DNA of 64,000 bases from Ehrlichia ruminantium str. Welgevonden (GCF_000026005.1 NC_005295.2:372001-436000); one strand, 5' to 3'. Counted from the first letter of the stretch, positions 1 through 10,599 are shown. Notes: generated by a model not told the origin, from the letters alone. Numbers and translations: made by a program.

Positions 1-164
1 AATATTTACTAAAAGTTGAATTTATAGTGTATTATTAATATTTATAGCCTAATATAAATTTTTAGCTCAATTTTAGAATTTGCAAATTGTTCCTGTTATT
101 ACACATAAGAATAGAATACATTGATGTCGAGAGAGTAAAGTTACTATATCAAAAATTAGTATAA

Positions 165-3100
165 TCATCTTCTTAAAAGGTTTTGTTGTGTTGATCTGCT
201 ATATGGTGTTGTCGGCATCTTCTTATGTGAAATTCTCATTTTATAACTTGGAGAAGGAGGGCATGTTGTTCTAGGTATGTAGTTATTTGTCAAATCAAGC
301 GGTGTGTTGCTTGATAATGAATCTTGAGGACTTGCATGATGATACACACTACTTATTTTAAGTGCTGTATTAGTAGTCATTGATTGGTGTTCCTCTATTG
401 AACTACTTATTGGTTGATTAATGTCTTCTTGATCAAGGTAATTTTTTTTGAATTGTTCAATACTTGATGAGTTGATTAGTTGAAATTCATTTATTTGAGA
501 GAAAGTTGGTTGACAAAGAGTCTGTTCAAAATATGTTGTAGTTGATGTGTTTGTCATATTAAAATTTATTGTGTCATCTTTTTTTGTATATGAATGGTCT
601 GTTTGTTGATTTTCTTCATTTGTTGAGATGGTATCTAGTTGTAAGTCAGAGTCTTCTTCATCAAGATAAATCCTTATCAATTCTTCAACACTTAATGCAT
701 TAAGTGATTGAAATTCATTTGTTTGAGTGGAGGTTGGTCGACAAGGAATGTGTTGAAAGTATGTTGTTCTAGTTGTCTGTGAACTTATTACTCTATGTTC
801 TGTTATTAATAAATTATTTGTTTGTTGTTTCCCTTGAAATGATTGTTTTGTTATATTTTCCCTGTTAGCTATACTAGGTGAATAATTTTTTGTTGTGGGA
901 ATAAAGCTTGAATTATAAGGATCTTCTGTAGATTGTGTATTATGTAATGAAGAAGCTGTACTTACATTACTTATTAGTAATTTTTCTACTTGTTGATGGT
1001 GTGCTATGTAAGCATTATTTTTTGTTGTGTTAGTTGGTAGTCTGTTTATTTTTTTCATGGAATTTTCTCTAGTAGTTGATTCTTGTTGTGGTATTGATAT
1101 GTTACTAGAAATATTATCTAGTATTGTGTATTCTGGGGTACTAATTTCTATGTTGTAGGATATATGTGTAATATCAGGACTTTTTAGTACATAATTTGTA
1201 ATTAAAGACAAATCAAGGTTTTGATCTTGTATGATTTGATTAACGTAGAATTCGACATTGCTATCTTCTTCAGGTAAATCTGTTGATGTACCTTCTGTAG
1301 TAGATAAACTGTCAAATGCAGTATCATTATCAGATGAGTCTGTTGACATGTTTTCTGTAATTGGTAAACTAAATTGATGAAAAGGGCTATAATCCTGATC
1401 GTCTGCTACATCCATACTAGTATCATATAGGTTTGTATTATTAGGATTACTGTAATTAAGTGTTAATATGGTAGGGAATCTTAATAAATTATCTGCTGTA
1501 TCATGATCTGAGGTTTTATCAAATTTAAGATCACTTCTTATAATATCAGTATTGTGTGGACTTGTTCTATTGGAATCATTACCTGAAGCTTGTAATGTAG
1601 TAGTGTCTGTTGTTGCACTATGTGAAGCATGATCATCTTGAATATTAACATGTGCTTGTTGATGGTCAGGAGTAACGTTAGGCGAACTTACATTATTAGA
1701 ACTGGATATATCAAGTGCTGATGTGGTGGAGGATGTTGCTAAATTGTGAGAATTATTATCTTGTGTGTTATGAAGATTATCTATGGTAATATCTGATTTA
1801 GCTTGAGGTAAGTTTATTCTACTGGAATCATTATCTGAAGCTTGTAATGTAGTAGTGCATGTTGTTGCACTATGTGAAGCATGATCATCTTGAATATTAA
1901 CATGTGCTTGTTGATAGTCAGGAGTAACGTTAGGCGAACTTACATTATTAGAACTGGATATATCAAGTGCTGATGTGGTGGAGGATGTTGCTAAATTGTG
2001 AGAATTATTATCTTGTGTGTTATGAAGATTATCTATGGTAATATCTGATTTAGCTTGAGGTAAGTTTATTCTACTGGAATTATTATCTGAAGCTTGTAAT
2101 GTAGTAGTGCATGTTGTTGCACTATGTGAAGCATGATTATCTTTAATATTAACATGTGCTTGTTGATGGTCAGGAGTAACGTTAGGTAAACTTACATTAT
2201 TAGAATTGGATATATCAGGTGCTGATGTGGTGGAGGATGTTGTTATGTCATGAGAATGGCCATGTATAGTCTCGATTATGGGTTGAGCTTGATCTGTATT
2301 TCTACAATGATATTCGTTGAATTTATATGGTACTGTATTTAATTGAACATTGATTAGTGTATAATTTGGAACACTTTGAGTTATCTGTTTTATGGTTTCT
2401 GGGCTTTGTGACTTATCTAGTAATATTAAAGTAGTATTGTTATACTTTTGTAAGTGAATAGAATGTATGAATTGGTAAGCATAAGTATTTAATGATATGT
2501 TATCTAGAGTTGTGTTATAATGGGTTTGTAGTTTCACAGAATACATGTTATTAGTGATGCCACCTTTTTTTATTTTAATATTCCTTAAATTATATATCAC
2601 TGTGAAATTGTGTTTTGGATGATGGTATATTGCATTATTACCTATTATTTTGGTGTTAATTAATGATAGAGTATTTAGAGTGATAGCATTAGGATGAAAG
2701 TACTTATGTAGATCTAGTGTATACTTTTGAATAGTTGAATCATAGATTTTGTTTGAAATTTGTAGAAACTTGAGTTTTGGGAAATATCGTATGATTCTAA
2801 GTGGATAACAGTTTAAAAATAAATATTCTATCTTAGAATTAGCAAAAACACCTGTAAACGATAGTGTTTCTTTTGTATTGGTATATGTTGACAGTTTAGG
2901 TTGTGTAATATTACTTAAGGATAATATCCTTAAGTTATCAAACATGTTAAGTTTTTCAATTAAGGGTTCTGGGCGATCTGTCCATTGTGCATTTGCATAA
3001 AATTGTAAGTATATTAAGTTTTTTAGAGTATTAGCCATACAACTTAGTTGTTGTAAAAATTTACTTTTGTAACGAAATTTAACATAATCATTGTATGACT

Positions 3101-3386
3101 CGTGGCATGCTAGAATAAAACTGAGGAACTCTTCTTGAGGATTTTTTGTAAGTTTACTGCATATGTAAAATAATAAGACAGCATGATCAACATGTGTAAT
3201 TGTTACAGATTGGAGATTTGTATATTGTGCTATGATACGTTTGTAACGATTGTAAATTTGTGGCTTATTTACTCTGTGAAAAAAAACTTCTATATCTATT
3301 GTATTGTTAAAGTAAAATGAAGGAGTTTTTCCTAATATTTCTTTTAGTATTTTTTCTAAAGTTATGCTCATAGGTGTATTGATCAT
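165..3386 (-). CDS. Leucine-rich and tandem-repeat protein, putative secreted effector (1073 aa)
   Basis: I do not recognise an ortholog. Residues about 110-250 contain leucine/isoleucine-spaced segments such as NLRILSLSN, KIEYLFLN and KLKFLQISN that resemble degenerate leucine-rich repeats. Residues about 379-606 hold 2.7 copies of an 84-residue Ser/Thr/Asn/His-rich repeat (252 bp at DNA level). A second, diverged pair of about 55 residues near the C-terminus shares TTYF, a Cys-x-Pro-Thr and an acidic Y-L-D-[EQ]-E-D motif. No signal peptide or membrane helix is visible. The extreme C-terminus is basic (LLRR), as seen in some type IV secretion substrates. Ehrlichia tandem-repeat proteins (TRPs) are known secreted, immunoreactive effectors; membership here is inferred from repeat character only. 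It is divergent from the ankyrin gene across a 695-bp spacer. Confidence 0.85.
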   Translation of the reverse strand: MINTPMSITLEKILKEILGKTPSFYFNNTIDIEVFFHRVNKPQIYNRYKRIIAQYTNLQSVTITHVDHAVLLFYICSKLTKNPQEEFLSFILACHESYNDYVKFRYKSKFLQQLSCMANTLKNLIYLQFYANAQWTDRPEPLIEKLNMFDNLRILSLSNITQPKLSTYTNTKETLSFTGVFANSKIEYLFLNCYPLRIIRYFPKLKFLQISNKIYDSTIQKYTLDLHKYFHPNAITLNTLSLINTKIIGNNAIYHHPKHNFTVIYNLRNIKIKKGGITNNMYSVKLQTHYNTTLDNISLNTYAYQFIHSIHLQKYNNTTLILLDKSQSPETIKQITQSVPNYTLINVQLNTVPYKFNEYHCRNTDQAQPIIETIHGHSHDITTSSTTSAPDISNSNNVSLPNVTPDHQQAHVNIKDNHASHSATTCTTTLQASDNNSSRINLPQAKSDITIDNLHNTQDNNSHNLATSSTTSALDISSSNNVSSPNVTPDYQQAHVNIQDDHASHSATTCTTTLQASDNDSSRINLPQAKSDITIDNLHNTQDNNSHNLATSSTTSALDISSSNNVSSPNVTPDHQQAHVNIQDDHASHSATTDTTTLQASGNDSNRTSPHNTDIIRSDLKFDKTSDHDTADNLLRFPTILTLNYSNPNNTNLYDTSMDVADDQDYSPFHQFSLPITENMSTDSSDNDTAFDSLSTTEGTSTDLPEEDSNVEFYVNQIIQDQNLDLSLITNYVLKSPDITHISYNIEISTPEYTILDNISSNISIPQQESTTRENSMKKINRLPTNTTKNNAYIAHHQQVEKLLISNVSTASSLHNTQSTEDPYNSSFIPTTKNYSPSIANRENITKQSFQGKQQTNNLLITEHRVISSQTTRTTYFQHIPCRPTSTQTNEFQSLNALSVEELIRIYLDEEDSDLQLDTISTNEENQQTDHSYTKKDDTINFNMTNTSTTTYFEQTLCQPTFSQINEFQLINSSSIEQFKKNYLDQEDINQPISSSIEEHQSMTTNTALKISSVYHHASPQDSLSSNTPLDLTNNYIPRTTCPPSPSYKMRISHKKMPTTPYSRSTQQNLLRR
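1565..2254 (-). repeat. 252-bp in-frame tandem repeat, about 2.7 copies
   Basis: The same block recurs with a shift of exactly 252 bp (landmarks near 1660, 1912 and 2164), so the reading frame is kept (84 codons). Copies differ by only a few substitutions, indicating recent expansion or homogenisation. The third copy decays after about 57 codons. Confidence 0.9.
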
Positions 3387-4081
3387 GTGGATTAAAGTTT
3401 TTTTATAAACGTAGTTATAAAATTAACTAATTAATCATCTTTAATAAAAAATTAATAATTGGAAGTAATATAATTATTATTAGTTTAGTTTGTCAATATT
3501 TTTATTCTTAATATTTGTTTATTACTATATAAAGTGGTTGATGTACTATGAAAAAGTTTACTTTTAATCACTTTAAGACTATATTATTAAGTATTATTAT
3601 AAAATACTTAATAATATAGTTAATCGTATTATGGATAGGTATAAAGACATATTTTAAATATGTAATAAATTCTATAGTGATATACAAATAAAAAATTCCT
3701 TTTTTATTGTTTGGATACTGTTTGATTTATATCATATGTGGTTGGATCTATATAAATAATGCAAATAGCTGCAACTTAACTATTTATATAATATAAGTTT
3801 ATATAAATATTCCTTAAATATTTATCAGATAAGTATAAAATTAAGGAGAATCTCACGTATTTGGTATTAATATTATTTAATACAAAAAACATAATTATCT
3901 AAAATATACTGTTTATACTTTAAATCTTAATACTATTAGTAGTATTTTTTATTTCTATTTTAGGTATATTTTGTTTAAAAATCTCTTTAAGAGTGTAAAA
4001 TTAATCATATAACACAATTATTAATATATCTTTCATAGTATTGGCTTATGAATATCCTAAAACGAGTATAGAGATTCTAGT
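3387..4081. other. Divergent intergenic region with a 17-bp inverted repeat
   Basis: The 695 bp separate the starts of two divergent effector-like genes and must hold both promoters. No ORF stands out. The distinctive element is a perfect inverted repeat at 3579-3619, listed separately. I could not pick convincing -35/-10 boxes in this A+T-rich background. Confidence 0.6.
3579..3619. promoter_or_regulatory. Perfect 17-bp inverted repeat with 7-nt loop
   Basis: Left arm 3579-3595 and right arm 3603-3619 are exact reverse complements, separated by 7 nt. No U-run follows, and it lies between two divergent gene starts, so it is not an ordinary terminator. It could be a regulator-binding site or an RNA hairpin in one 5' leader; role unknown. 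Confidence 0.5.
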
Positions 4082-6712
4082 ATGTTAGGAAATGATACTA
4101 AATTGACGCAGCGAGGAGGCAATCTGTTATCAAGAAATCTTAATTTATTAAATAATGAATGTGTACAAAATATAGTGTTATCAGAAAAAGATATTGAAGA
4201 ATTAAGATCTGTAAGAACACATGGAATATCGTCTAAAAATTTTAAAATATTAAATGTATTATTAGCAAATTCTTCAAAAAGTGGAGATTTTTCTGTTTTT
4301 TTTGAGGAACTTTTATCACGTTTAGGACGTGGTAAAAGTAAGCGTATTAGACGTGAGAGTAGTTTTCTTATCTTACAAGATGCCGTAGGTAAATATAGTA
4401 TAGAGCGCTCTATTAATGCAATATGTGAACGCTATAATGGTCAAGGTTTGTTATATATCTGTGATATTGGTACCTTACCTTTAGTATTTTCTCATGAATC
4501 TTCTGAACGTGCAGCATTTATATCATCTATTGCTAATAGTAATTTTGAGATACAAGAATCAAAGATAAGTAAAATATCAATAATATGTGCTAATGGCAAA
4601 TTAAAGTATAAGCCAGTATTCTTTAAAGTTACACCGTTACAATATGCTGTAGAAAATGATGATATTCAAACAGTTGGAATGTTATGTAATGTACTAATGA
4701 AGTATGAAGATGGTAAACAGATAGTAAAAGAAGTAACAAGATATGTATTGTCTAAAATAAATAGGAAGCAAGATAATGTTACCGATAAAGTATTAGAGTG
4801 TATAGATTGTTTATTAGAGTTACAGGATGAATTTAATCTTAATTATGTACTAGATCTATTATTAGTAAAACAATTAAAGTCTTTTACTCATATTGTATGT
4901 ACTAATAAGGAATTGTTAAAAAAAGTATGCAAAACACCTTATGAAAACATTGTCAAAATGATGTGCTTGCTTGAGTTAAACGAAGTTGAACAACGAGAGC
5001 CTATAAAGTCTATTAAAGAATGTACAAGAAATAATTCTCAAGTTATTAGTGATGATGATGTATTGGATCAGAATATAGTATACAAAGTGTATGGTCCTGA
5101 TCAAGATAATATTATATTTCTGATGATGCAATCAGATAATATTGGTATTGTAGAGCAATTGTTTGTTAATTATAACATTGATGTTAATACGCAAAATATG
5201 TATGGCTATACAGCGCTACATTTTGCTGCAATGTATAATGCGAAAAGATGTGCAGAGTTTTTACTTAAATGTAATAGTGGTAAATCTGTAGTTTTAAGAA
5301 AACATGTTAAATCTTCTATAACACCATTTCATTTAGCTGCAGCAAGTGGTTCAATAGATGTTCTTAAGTTATTGGTAAAGTATAATCCAGATGATATAGA
5401 AAAGAGAGATGCTATGGGACGAAGTATAGTGCATCATGCTGCTATGAGTAATGATAGTAGTACTTTGTCGTTTTGTATTGATCTTGGTTTGAATGTTAAT
5501 GATCAAGTAATGTTGCATGTTGATAACGACCTTGATGAAGGTATAAATGATAGTGAAGGCTGTACAGCATTACATTTTGCAGTGGAAGCTGGTAACTTAC
5601 CAATAGTAGCATATTTATTATCGTGTAAAAATATTGATTTATCAATTAAAAATGCAGAAGGAGATACTCCTATTAATAGCACAATGAGAACTATGAATAG
5701 TAAAGGGAATACTCTACTGCATCAGTGTGTTGTTTGTGATGATGCTAAGTTGTTACAGAAGGCTATTAATGTAGGGTGGAAGAGTAGTATTTTAGTATGC
5801 AATGCTGTTGGTAAAACTGCACTTGATATTGCAATTGAAAGGCATAGGGTAGAATGTGCTGAAATACTATTAAAGTATTATAATGAAAAATATCAAGATG
5901 AATCAGGTAATACCGTTTTTACAATGTCAGATTGTGAAGGTAATACATTAATCCATCAAGCTGCAGCTTTTGGTAATAGCTCAATAGTAAAGTCCTTATT
6001 GCTTTATGATGCTATTAGTCTGGCACGTGTAAATTGTCATAATGAAACTCCATTAGATATTGCAATAAAAAATAATAATAGGTCTGTAATAAGTTGCCTA
6101 CTTGCTGATAAGAGACAGAAATTATTTGATGTTTATGGTAGTAGTTATGTTATGAAATTAATCAGTAAAGGTTTAATTACGGAGGAAATGTGTAGAATTA
6201 TTAACAATAGGTATTTCAATATCCAAAGAAGACAGTATGTTAGATCTTTTATGTTGTCTACATTAATATTCTTGTTACTTGTTGGTATAATAGTATATGT
6301 ATTTGTGATCTTTAATGACAAAATCAGTCTCGTATTAGATACATTTAATGCTAATTTGTTAGTTGTTAAAATGTTTTTGTGTGGTTTATTAATCTTTTTA
6401 ACAGCTGTTACTTGTACAGTATGTTGTTTATTGTGTCAACTAAATCATGATTTGGTAAAATATAAAAAACTTTTACCTATGAATACTAGTAATATGCATT
6501 TATTTGCTGCAAATATACCAACTGAAACCTCATCTTCTATTAGTAGTGATTATATACGGATGTACAACAAAAAAGAACCCACATTAGAAGGATCTTCACT
6601 AGAAGATGAAGAAACTATAGGACTAGACGAACACAGAACACTAGAAAATACAAACAATACCATAATTACGCAATTATCTATAGAAGACTACAGAACACTA
6701 CAACTTACCTAA
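4082..6712 (+). CDS. Ankyrin-repeat protein with two C-terminal membrane helices (876 aa)
   Basis: Ankyrin repeats occupy residues about 370-690, with typical cores [41 protein letters not shown] and [13 protein letters not shown]; an isolated TPLQYAVE motif lies near residue 183. Two hydrophobic helices follow at about 721-743 and 760-785, then a roughly 90-residue acidic tail rich in Glu, Asp, Ser and Thr. No N-terminal signal peptide is visible. Ankyrin proteins of Anaplasmataceae (for example AnkA and Ank200) include secreted, host-nucleus effectors, but the membrane helices make this one more likely an envelope or vacuole-membrane protein; that is inference. Its last 8 bp overlap the convergent rpmG gene. 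Confidence 0.9.
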   Translation: MLGNDTKLTQRGGNLLSRNLNLLNNECVQNIVLSEKDIEELRSVRTHGISSKNFKILNVLLANSSKSGDFSVFFEELLSRLGRGKSKRIRRESSFLILQDAVGKYSIERSINAICERYNGQGLLYICDIGTLPLVFSHESSERAAFISSIANSNFEIQESKISKISIICANGKLKYKPVFFKVTPLQYAVENDDIQTVGMLCNVLMKYEDGKQIVKEVTRYVLSKINRKQDNVTDKVLECIDCLLELQDEFNLNYVLDLLLVKQLKSFTHIVCTNKELLKKVCKTPYENIVKMMCLLELNEVEQREPIKSIKECTRNNSQVISDDDVLDQNIVYKVYGPDQDNIIFLMMQSDNIGIVEQLFVNYNIDVNTQNMYGYTALHFAAMYNAKRCAEFLLKCNSGKSVVLRKHVKSSITPFHLAAASGSIDVLKLLVKYNPDDIEKRDAMGRSIVHHAAMSNDSSTLSFCIDLGLNVNDQVMLHVDNDLDEGINDSEGCTALHFAVEAGNLPIVAYLLSCKNIDLSIKNAEGDTPINSTMRTMNSKGNTLLHQCVVCDDAKLLQKAINVGWKSSILVCNAVGKTALDIAIERHRVECAEILLKYYNEKYQDESGNTVFTMSDCEGNTLIHQAAAFGNSSIVKSLLLYDAISLARVNCHNETPLDIAIKNNNRSVISCLLADKRQKLFDVYGSSYVMKLISKGLITEEMCRIINNRYFNIQRRQYVRSFMLSTLIFLLLVGIIVYVFVIFNDKISLVLDTFNANLLVVKMFLCGLLIFLTAVTCTVCCLLCQLNHDLVKYKKLLPMNTSNMHLFAANIPTETSSSISSDYIRMYNKKEPTLEGSSLEDEETIGLDEHRTLENTNNTIITQLSIEDYRTLQLT

Positions 6713-6875
6713 GCTTCTCTTCAGTAAACAACACATGCTTCCTTGCGACAGGATCATACTTACGAAAAGATAGCTTATTAATTAACTTTTTTGGATTACG
6801 TTTTTTTACATAAAAGTAACCAGTACCTGCACTGCTTGCCAATTTTACCAATAAAGTAGAGCCCCTTTTAGCCAT
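6705..6875 (-). CDS. rpmG: Ribosomal protein bL33 (56 aa)
   Basis: Reading the minus strand from the ATG at 6875 gives a 56-residue protein starting [12 protein letters not shown], with the L33 core [14 protein letters not shown] and a basic [12 protein letters not shown] segment. Size and sequence match bacterial bL33, a component of the 50S subunit near the tRNA exit site. The Cys pairs of zinc-binding L33 forms are absent, so this is the zinc-independent type. The stop codon lies within the convergent ankyrin gene (8-bp tail-to-tail overlap). Confidence 0.93.
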   Translation of the reverse strand: MAKRGSTLLVKLASSAGTGYFYVKKRNPKKLINKLSFRKYDPVARKHVLFTEEKLR

Positions 6876-7118
6876 AAATAACAAGTAACTTAAGTAATAA
6901 CTGAGTAAGCATAATAATATATTTTATATCAGTCAAGAATTTAATATGAATCAATAAAGTATTTAAATCAGATAATTTTATGTGTGTATATTGAAAAAAT
7001 ACTTTTGAGTATCATATATATTAATATTATATGTTCATTTTATATAATTCGTAATATAATAATGATCTTATATATGCTTAACTTGTTTAAAAGATAATTT
7101 ATATTTTTGTATTAGCGT

Positions 7119-7826
7119 ATGTTAACTTCATGGTGTCAAATTTTAGTCAAACTAATTGGTAAGATATTACCTGTTAAATTAATTAGTACTTTTATGGGTA
7201 CTGGGTATTTACCAGCATGGCAAAGTCATTGGGCAGCTCTTTTATCTCTAATATTGGGATATGTATTTTTTTACCTGGTTTATGGTATGTCTTATATGTC
7301 ATATGGTTTAATGGTAATGGCTTCAATGATAGCTGCATTTTTTTTGAAGATATCATTAGTTCTGTTGATAATAGGATTAATATCAATATTTGTTTTTCAG
7401 TCTAATAGTTCTGCGGATGATAGAAGTGATACTATAGTAGCACAGATAGTAACAGGACAGTTTCTTGTTGTTGGATTAGCAATGCCTGCAATAGTTGCAA
7501 TATATAATAGCTTATCGATATTATATAATAAAATATGTCATGGTGTCTTTATATGTCCTGCTTGGTTTAATGATTTTATGCATTTTTTGATGTTTTTTTT
7601 GGTACCATTTGTCTTTTTTAACATGATTGAAGTAATAAAACCTTGGCCAATTTCTAGTATGCAGATATTATATAATAATTGCTTCTCGATAATGTCTGAA
7701 GGGTTAATATTGGCCATATATACGTTAATAGTTATGTATCTTGCTGCATTTATATGTTTTGATTTAACTATTAATAATGCATTGATTTTTAACAAATATA
7801 TTTTTACTTTGATGAAATTCAGGTAG
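7119..7826 (+). CDS. PgpA-like membrane protein with degenerate active site (235 aa)
   Basis: The order of conserved blocks matches phosphatidylglycerophosphatase A, which dephosphorylates phosphatidylglycerol phosphate in the inner membrane: a GTGYLPAW start region, IVAQIVTGQ, FNMIEVIKPWPI and a final IMSEGLILAIY. Compared with E. coli PgpA as I remember it, IVWDE has become IVAQI, RILD has become NMIE, and the IMIDDIVAG acidic pair has become IMSEG. The catalytic/metal-binding acids therefore look largely lost, while the KPWPI signature stays. Five or six hydrophobic segments are visible. The next gene, dsbB, starts one base after the stop codon, so the two are probably co-transcribed. It may be an inactive relative or a repurposed membrane protein. 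Confidence 0.75.
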   Translation: MLTSWCQILVKLIGKILPVKLISTFMGTGYLPAWQSHWAALLSLILGYVFFYLVYGMSYMSYGLMVMASMIAAFFLKISLVLLIIGLISIFVFQSNSSADDRSDTIVAQIVTGQFLVVGLAMPAIVAIYNSLSILYNKICHGVFICPAWFNDFMHFLMFFLVPFVFFNMIEVIKPWPISSMQILYNNCFSIMSEGLILAIYTLIVMYLAAFICFDLTINNALIFNKYIFTLMKFR

Positions 7827-7827
7827 A

Positions 7828-8310
7828 ATGATGAGGGTACTTAGTAATTATAGTGTAACTTTCCTTTTTATAGCTAGTATTATTGCGTTAGCTGTTGCAT
7901 ATATTTCTCAATACTTATTTTTGATGCTTCCATGCAAGTTGTGTATGTATGAACGGGTACCATACTTTATTACAATAGGTTTATTTTTTGTATATTTATT
8001 GAAACCTTCTAAGGTTATTTTTTTCTGTATGTCTTTGTGTTATATATGTAATATTTTTATATCTGGTTATCATGTTGCTTTGGAGCATAGTTGGGTTGCA
8101 GATATTTTTGGATGTGCAGATACTCTACAATCTGTAACATTTGATGATATTAAGAATGCTTTGTTAGATAAAAATATAGTCGTATCCTGTAACCGTCCTA
8201 CTTTTCTATTTATGGGATTATCTATGGCTACTTGTAATCTTATATATTGTTTATTGTGTTTAATTTTTAGTATTCATTTATTTTTTAAACAGTATGTTGC
8301 GAGAAAATAA
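7828..8310 (+). CDS. dsbB: Disulfide bond formation protein B (DsbB family, 160 aa)
   Basis: A four-helix membrane protein with the DsbB quinone-linked redox motif PCKLCMYER (CxxC, residues about 35-38) and a second Cys pair, one in the periplasmic loop (FGCADT) and one in VVSCNRPTF before the fourth helix. DsbB reoxidises the periplasmic thiol oxidase DsbA and passes electrons to ubiquinone. The helix after the last Cys keeps the family pattern F-x-G-L-S-M-A. It follows the PgpA-like gene directly, and its last 17 bp overlap coq7; pairing with a ubiquinone-synthesis gene makes sense because DsbB uses ubiquinone. ATG codons at 7828 and 7831 are both possible starts. Confidence 0.9.
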   Translation: MMRVLSNYSVTFLFIASIIALAVAYISQYLFLMLPCKLCMYERVPYFITIGLFFVYLLKPSKVIFFCMSLCYICNIFISGYHVALEHSWVADIFGCADTLQSVTFDDIKNALLDKNIVVSCNRPTFLFMGLSMATCNLIYCLLCLIFSIHLFFKQYVARK

Positions 8311-8806
8311 ATTTTTAGATCAAGTTATTAGAGTAAATCATGCTGGGGAGTATGGTGCAGTTTGTATATATCATGGTCAAGAGTTAGTCTTACGTAAGAA
8401 GTTGGTTGGTAGAAAGATTATGGAAATGAAAAAACAGGAACAAGGACATTTTGCTTACTTTGATTCTGTTATGAAAGAGAAAAAGGTACGTCCTACAGCT
8501 TTTATGCCTATATGGCATGTTATGGGAGTTATGTTAGGAATTACAACAGCTATGTTAGGGGAAGGTGCAGCTATGGCATGTACTGTTGCAGTTGAAGATG
8601 TAATAAGTGAACATTATCAAGATCAAATATCAGTTTTAGGAGATGGTGAATTGAAAGATAAAATAGTGCAGTTTCGTGATGAAGAGTTAGAACATCATGA
8701 TATAGCTGCATCTTATAATTCTGAAAGCTCTCAGGAGTATAGGGTTTTATCGTATTTAATAAAAAATATGTGTAGAGTAGCTATTGGCATTTCTAAAGTG
8801 ATATAA
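8294..8806 (+). CDS. coq7: Demethoxyubiquinone hydroxylase Coq7 (170 aa)
   Basis: Coq7 is a membrane-associated di-iron monooxygenase that performs the penultimate ring hydroxylation in ubiquinone synthesis. Iron-ligand motifs are present in order: RVNHAGEYGA near residue 15, E-x-x-H in KKQEQGHF near 52, the EDVISEHYQDQ block near 105, and the E-x-x-H of DEELEHHD near 136. The length of about 170 residues is normal for the short alphaproteobacterial form. It overlaps the 3' end of dsbB by 17 bp in another frame, suggesting translational coupling in a three-gene operon. Confidence 0.94.
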   Translation: MLRENKFLDQVIRVNHAGEYGAVCIYHGQELVLRKKLVGRKIMEMKKQEQGHFAYFDSVMKEKKVRPTAFMPIWHVMGVMLGITTAMLGEGAAMACTVAVEDVISEHYQDQISVLGDGELKDKIVQFRDEELEHHDIAASYNSESSQEYRVLSYLIKNMCRVAIGISKVI

Positions 8807-9486
8807 TACAAAAAAATAGCTGAAAAAGTTTGCTATAGGTAGATTTTATATTTTAGTACATGAATTTGCTTATATTTGTTTAATTTGTTTTTGAATAGAC
8901 CTGCTAAAGTGGGGAATAGGTTATATGTGTTGTGTAATAAGTAGTTACATGAGTTTTTATAGAATAAGTTAACTGTATTTTTATGGAATAGACCTACATA
9001 TTAAATATACATGCTAGTTATTGTAAAATTCATAAGATATTATCCTGCGATTGTAGAATATTTAGTTGTTAGTTAGTTATGCAGTTTTTTTATCTAAGCA
9101 ATTTGTTAGATATTTTTGCGATTGATTACTACCAGTTTTAGGTATTGTTTTTGATAATATGAGTGATTAATATACGACAAGCTACTTTCTCTATGTAATA
9201 CTTTATCATCTTACATTATGTATATATATATTTATTAGTAATTTTTTCACAGAAATATTACTAATACTGATTATTGGTAATTCTGTATGCTTTTTAATTA
9301 TGTTTTTTGATCAATTTAATATTCATCTTTTTCTTATCTGTATTTTTTTTAGTTTTATATAGTGTTTTAGAAATTAGTTTCTGTAGTTATTATTTGTGAT
9401 AAACATACTTTATTAATACAAATTGTTGGTTATGTTTATTATTCTCTATTATATATGCTTGAGTTATATGTTGTTCATCAAATTCA
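8807..9486. other. Convergent intergenic region, no gene seen
   Basis: 680 bp between the coq7 and mnmA stops. Stops are frequent in all frames. A weak hairpin just after coq7 (atagc/gctat arms near 8816-8837) lacks a strong T-run. I see no RNA gene. Confidence 0.5.
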
Positions 9487-10599
9487 TTAACATATCCAGC
9501 CTCCACCTAGCATTCTGTCATGATCATATATTACACATGCTTGTCCAGGAGTAACAGTACAGTAACTGTCTTGTAATAATATGGTTGCTGTATTGTTATT
9601 GTTGGGGAAAATGGTAGCAGGACTACCTGAATGAGATGATCTTAATTTAACTTTAACATTTAACCCATTATGCGGAATTTTTTCTTTTGCTAACCAGTTA
9701 ATTTCTCTGATATATAACTTATTTTGTAGCAATGCAGATTTTGGTCCAACTGTTACTTCATTAGTATCTGGATTTAGTTTTATAACATATAATGGGGCTT
9801 TAGAAGATATACCTATCCCTTTTCTTTGTCCAATGGTAAAATTAACTATACCATTATGCTGACTTAGTATATTTCCATTAATATCTATTATATTACCTTT
9901 TTTGATTGTATGTGGTCTTAATTCAGCAATTGTTTTTTTATATGTATCTGTGACAAAACATATATTTTGGCTATCTGGTTTATTAGCAACTTGTAAATTA
10001 AAGTATTTAGCTAGTTTTCTTATATCTTCTTTATGAAAATTGCCTAATGGAAATCTTAATAACCTTAATTGTTCAACTGTAGTTGCAAATAGGAAATAAC
10101 TTTGATCTTTTTTTGTATCTTTACTTGAATATACGTATATGTCATCATCTTGTTCTATTTTTCTAATGTAATGTCCAGTTACTAATACATCAGCACCAAG
10201 TGATTTTGTTGCATTAAGTAGATCTCGAAACTTAATAACTTGATTGCATTTTATACATGGTATAGGTGTTTTACCTTGTGTATATGTATCTATAAAATCT
10301 TCTATAACTTCTTCTCTAAAAACTTTTTCATAGTTCAGAGTATAATGAGGGAATCCCATGCTTGATGCTACTTGTTTTGCATCTTGTGTATCTAAACTGC
10401 CGCAGCATGCACCTTTTGTATTACTATTGTTGTTGTTATTATATAGTTGTAAAGTTATCCCAATGACTTTATATCCTAATTTATGCAGTAGTGCTGCTGC
10501 TACTGAGCTATCAACTCCACCAGACATTGCAACAACTGCAGTTGTTGATGTAGGTGGTTTATTTTTAACTAATAAATCTATTTTAAAATCATCTAGCAT
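9487..10599 (-). CDS. mnmA: tRNA-specific 2-thiouridylase MnmA (370 aa)
   Basis: MnmA adenylates and thiolates U34 of Lys, Glu and Gln tRNAs to give the 2-thio group of mnm5s2U, taking sulfur from an IscS/TusE-type relay. The PP-loop [12 protein letters not shown] is at residues 24-35. The two catalytic Cys positions can be recognised in the segment ending [11 protein letters not shown] (about 135) and in DSQNICFV (about 212). GHYIRK and the GQRKGIGI block of the central domain are present, and length is normal. It stands alone on the minus strand. Confidence 0.96.
   Translation of the reverse strand: MLDDFKIDLLVKNKPPTSTTAVVAMSGGVDSSVAAALLHKLGYKVIGITLQLYNNNNNSNTKGACCGSLDTQDAKQVASSMGFPHYTLNYEKVFREEVIEDFIDTYTQGKTPIPCIKCNQVIKFRDLLNATKSLGADVLVTGHYIRKIEQDDDIYVYSSKDTKKDQSYFLFATTVEQLRLLRFPLGNFHKEDIRKLAKYFNLQVANKPDSQNICFVTDTYKKTIAELRPHTIKKGNIIDINGNILSQHNGIVNFTIGQRKGIGISSKAPLYVIKLNPDTNEVTVGPKSALLQNKLYIREINWLAKEKIPHNGLNVKVKLRSSHSGSPATIFPNNNNTATILLQDSYCTVTPGQACVIYDHDRMLGGGWIC

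Noticed and set aside
7192-7795. Several overlapping ORFs inside the PgpA-like gene
   Set aside because: They are other-frame readings of the real gene, which alone shows family blocks.
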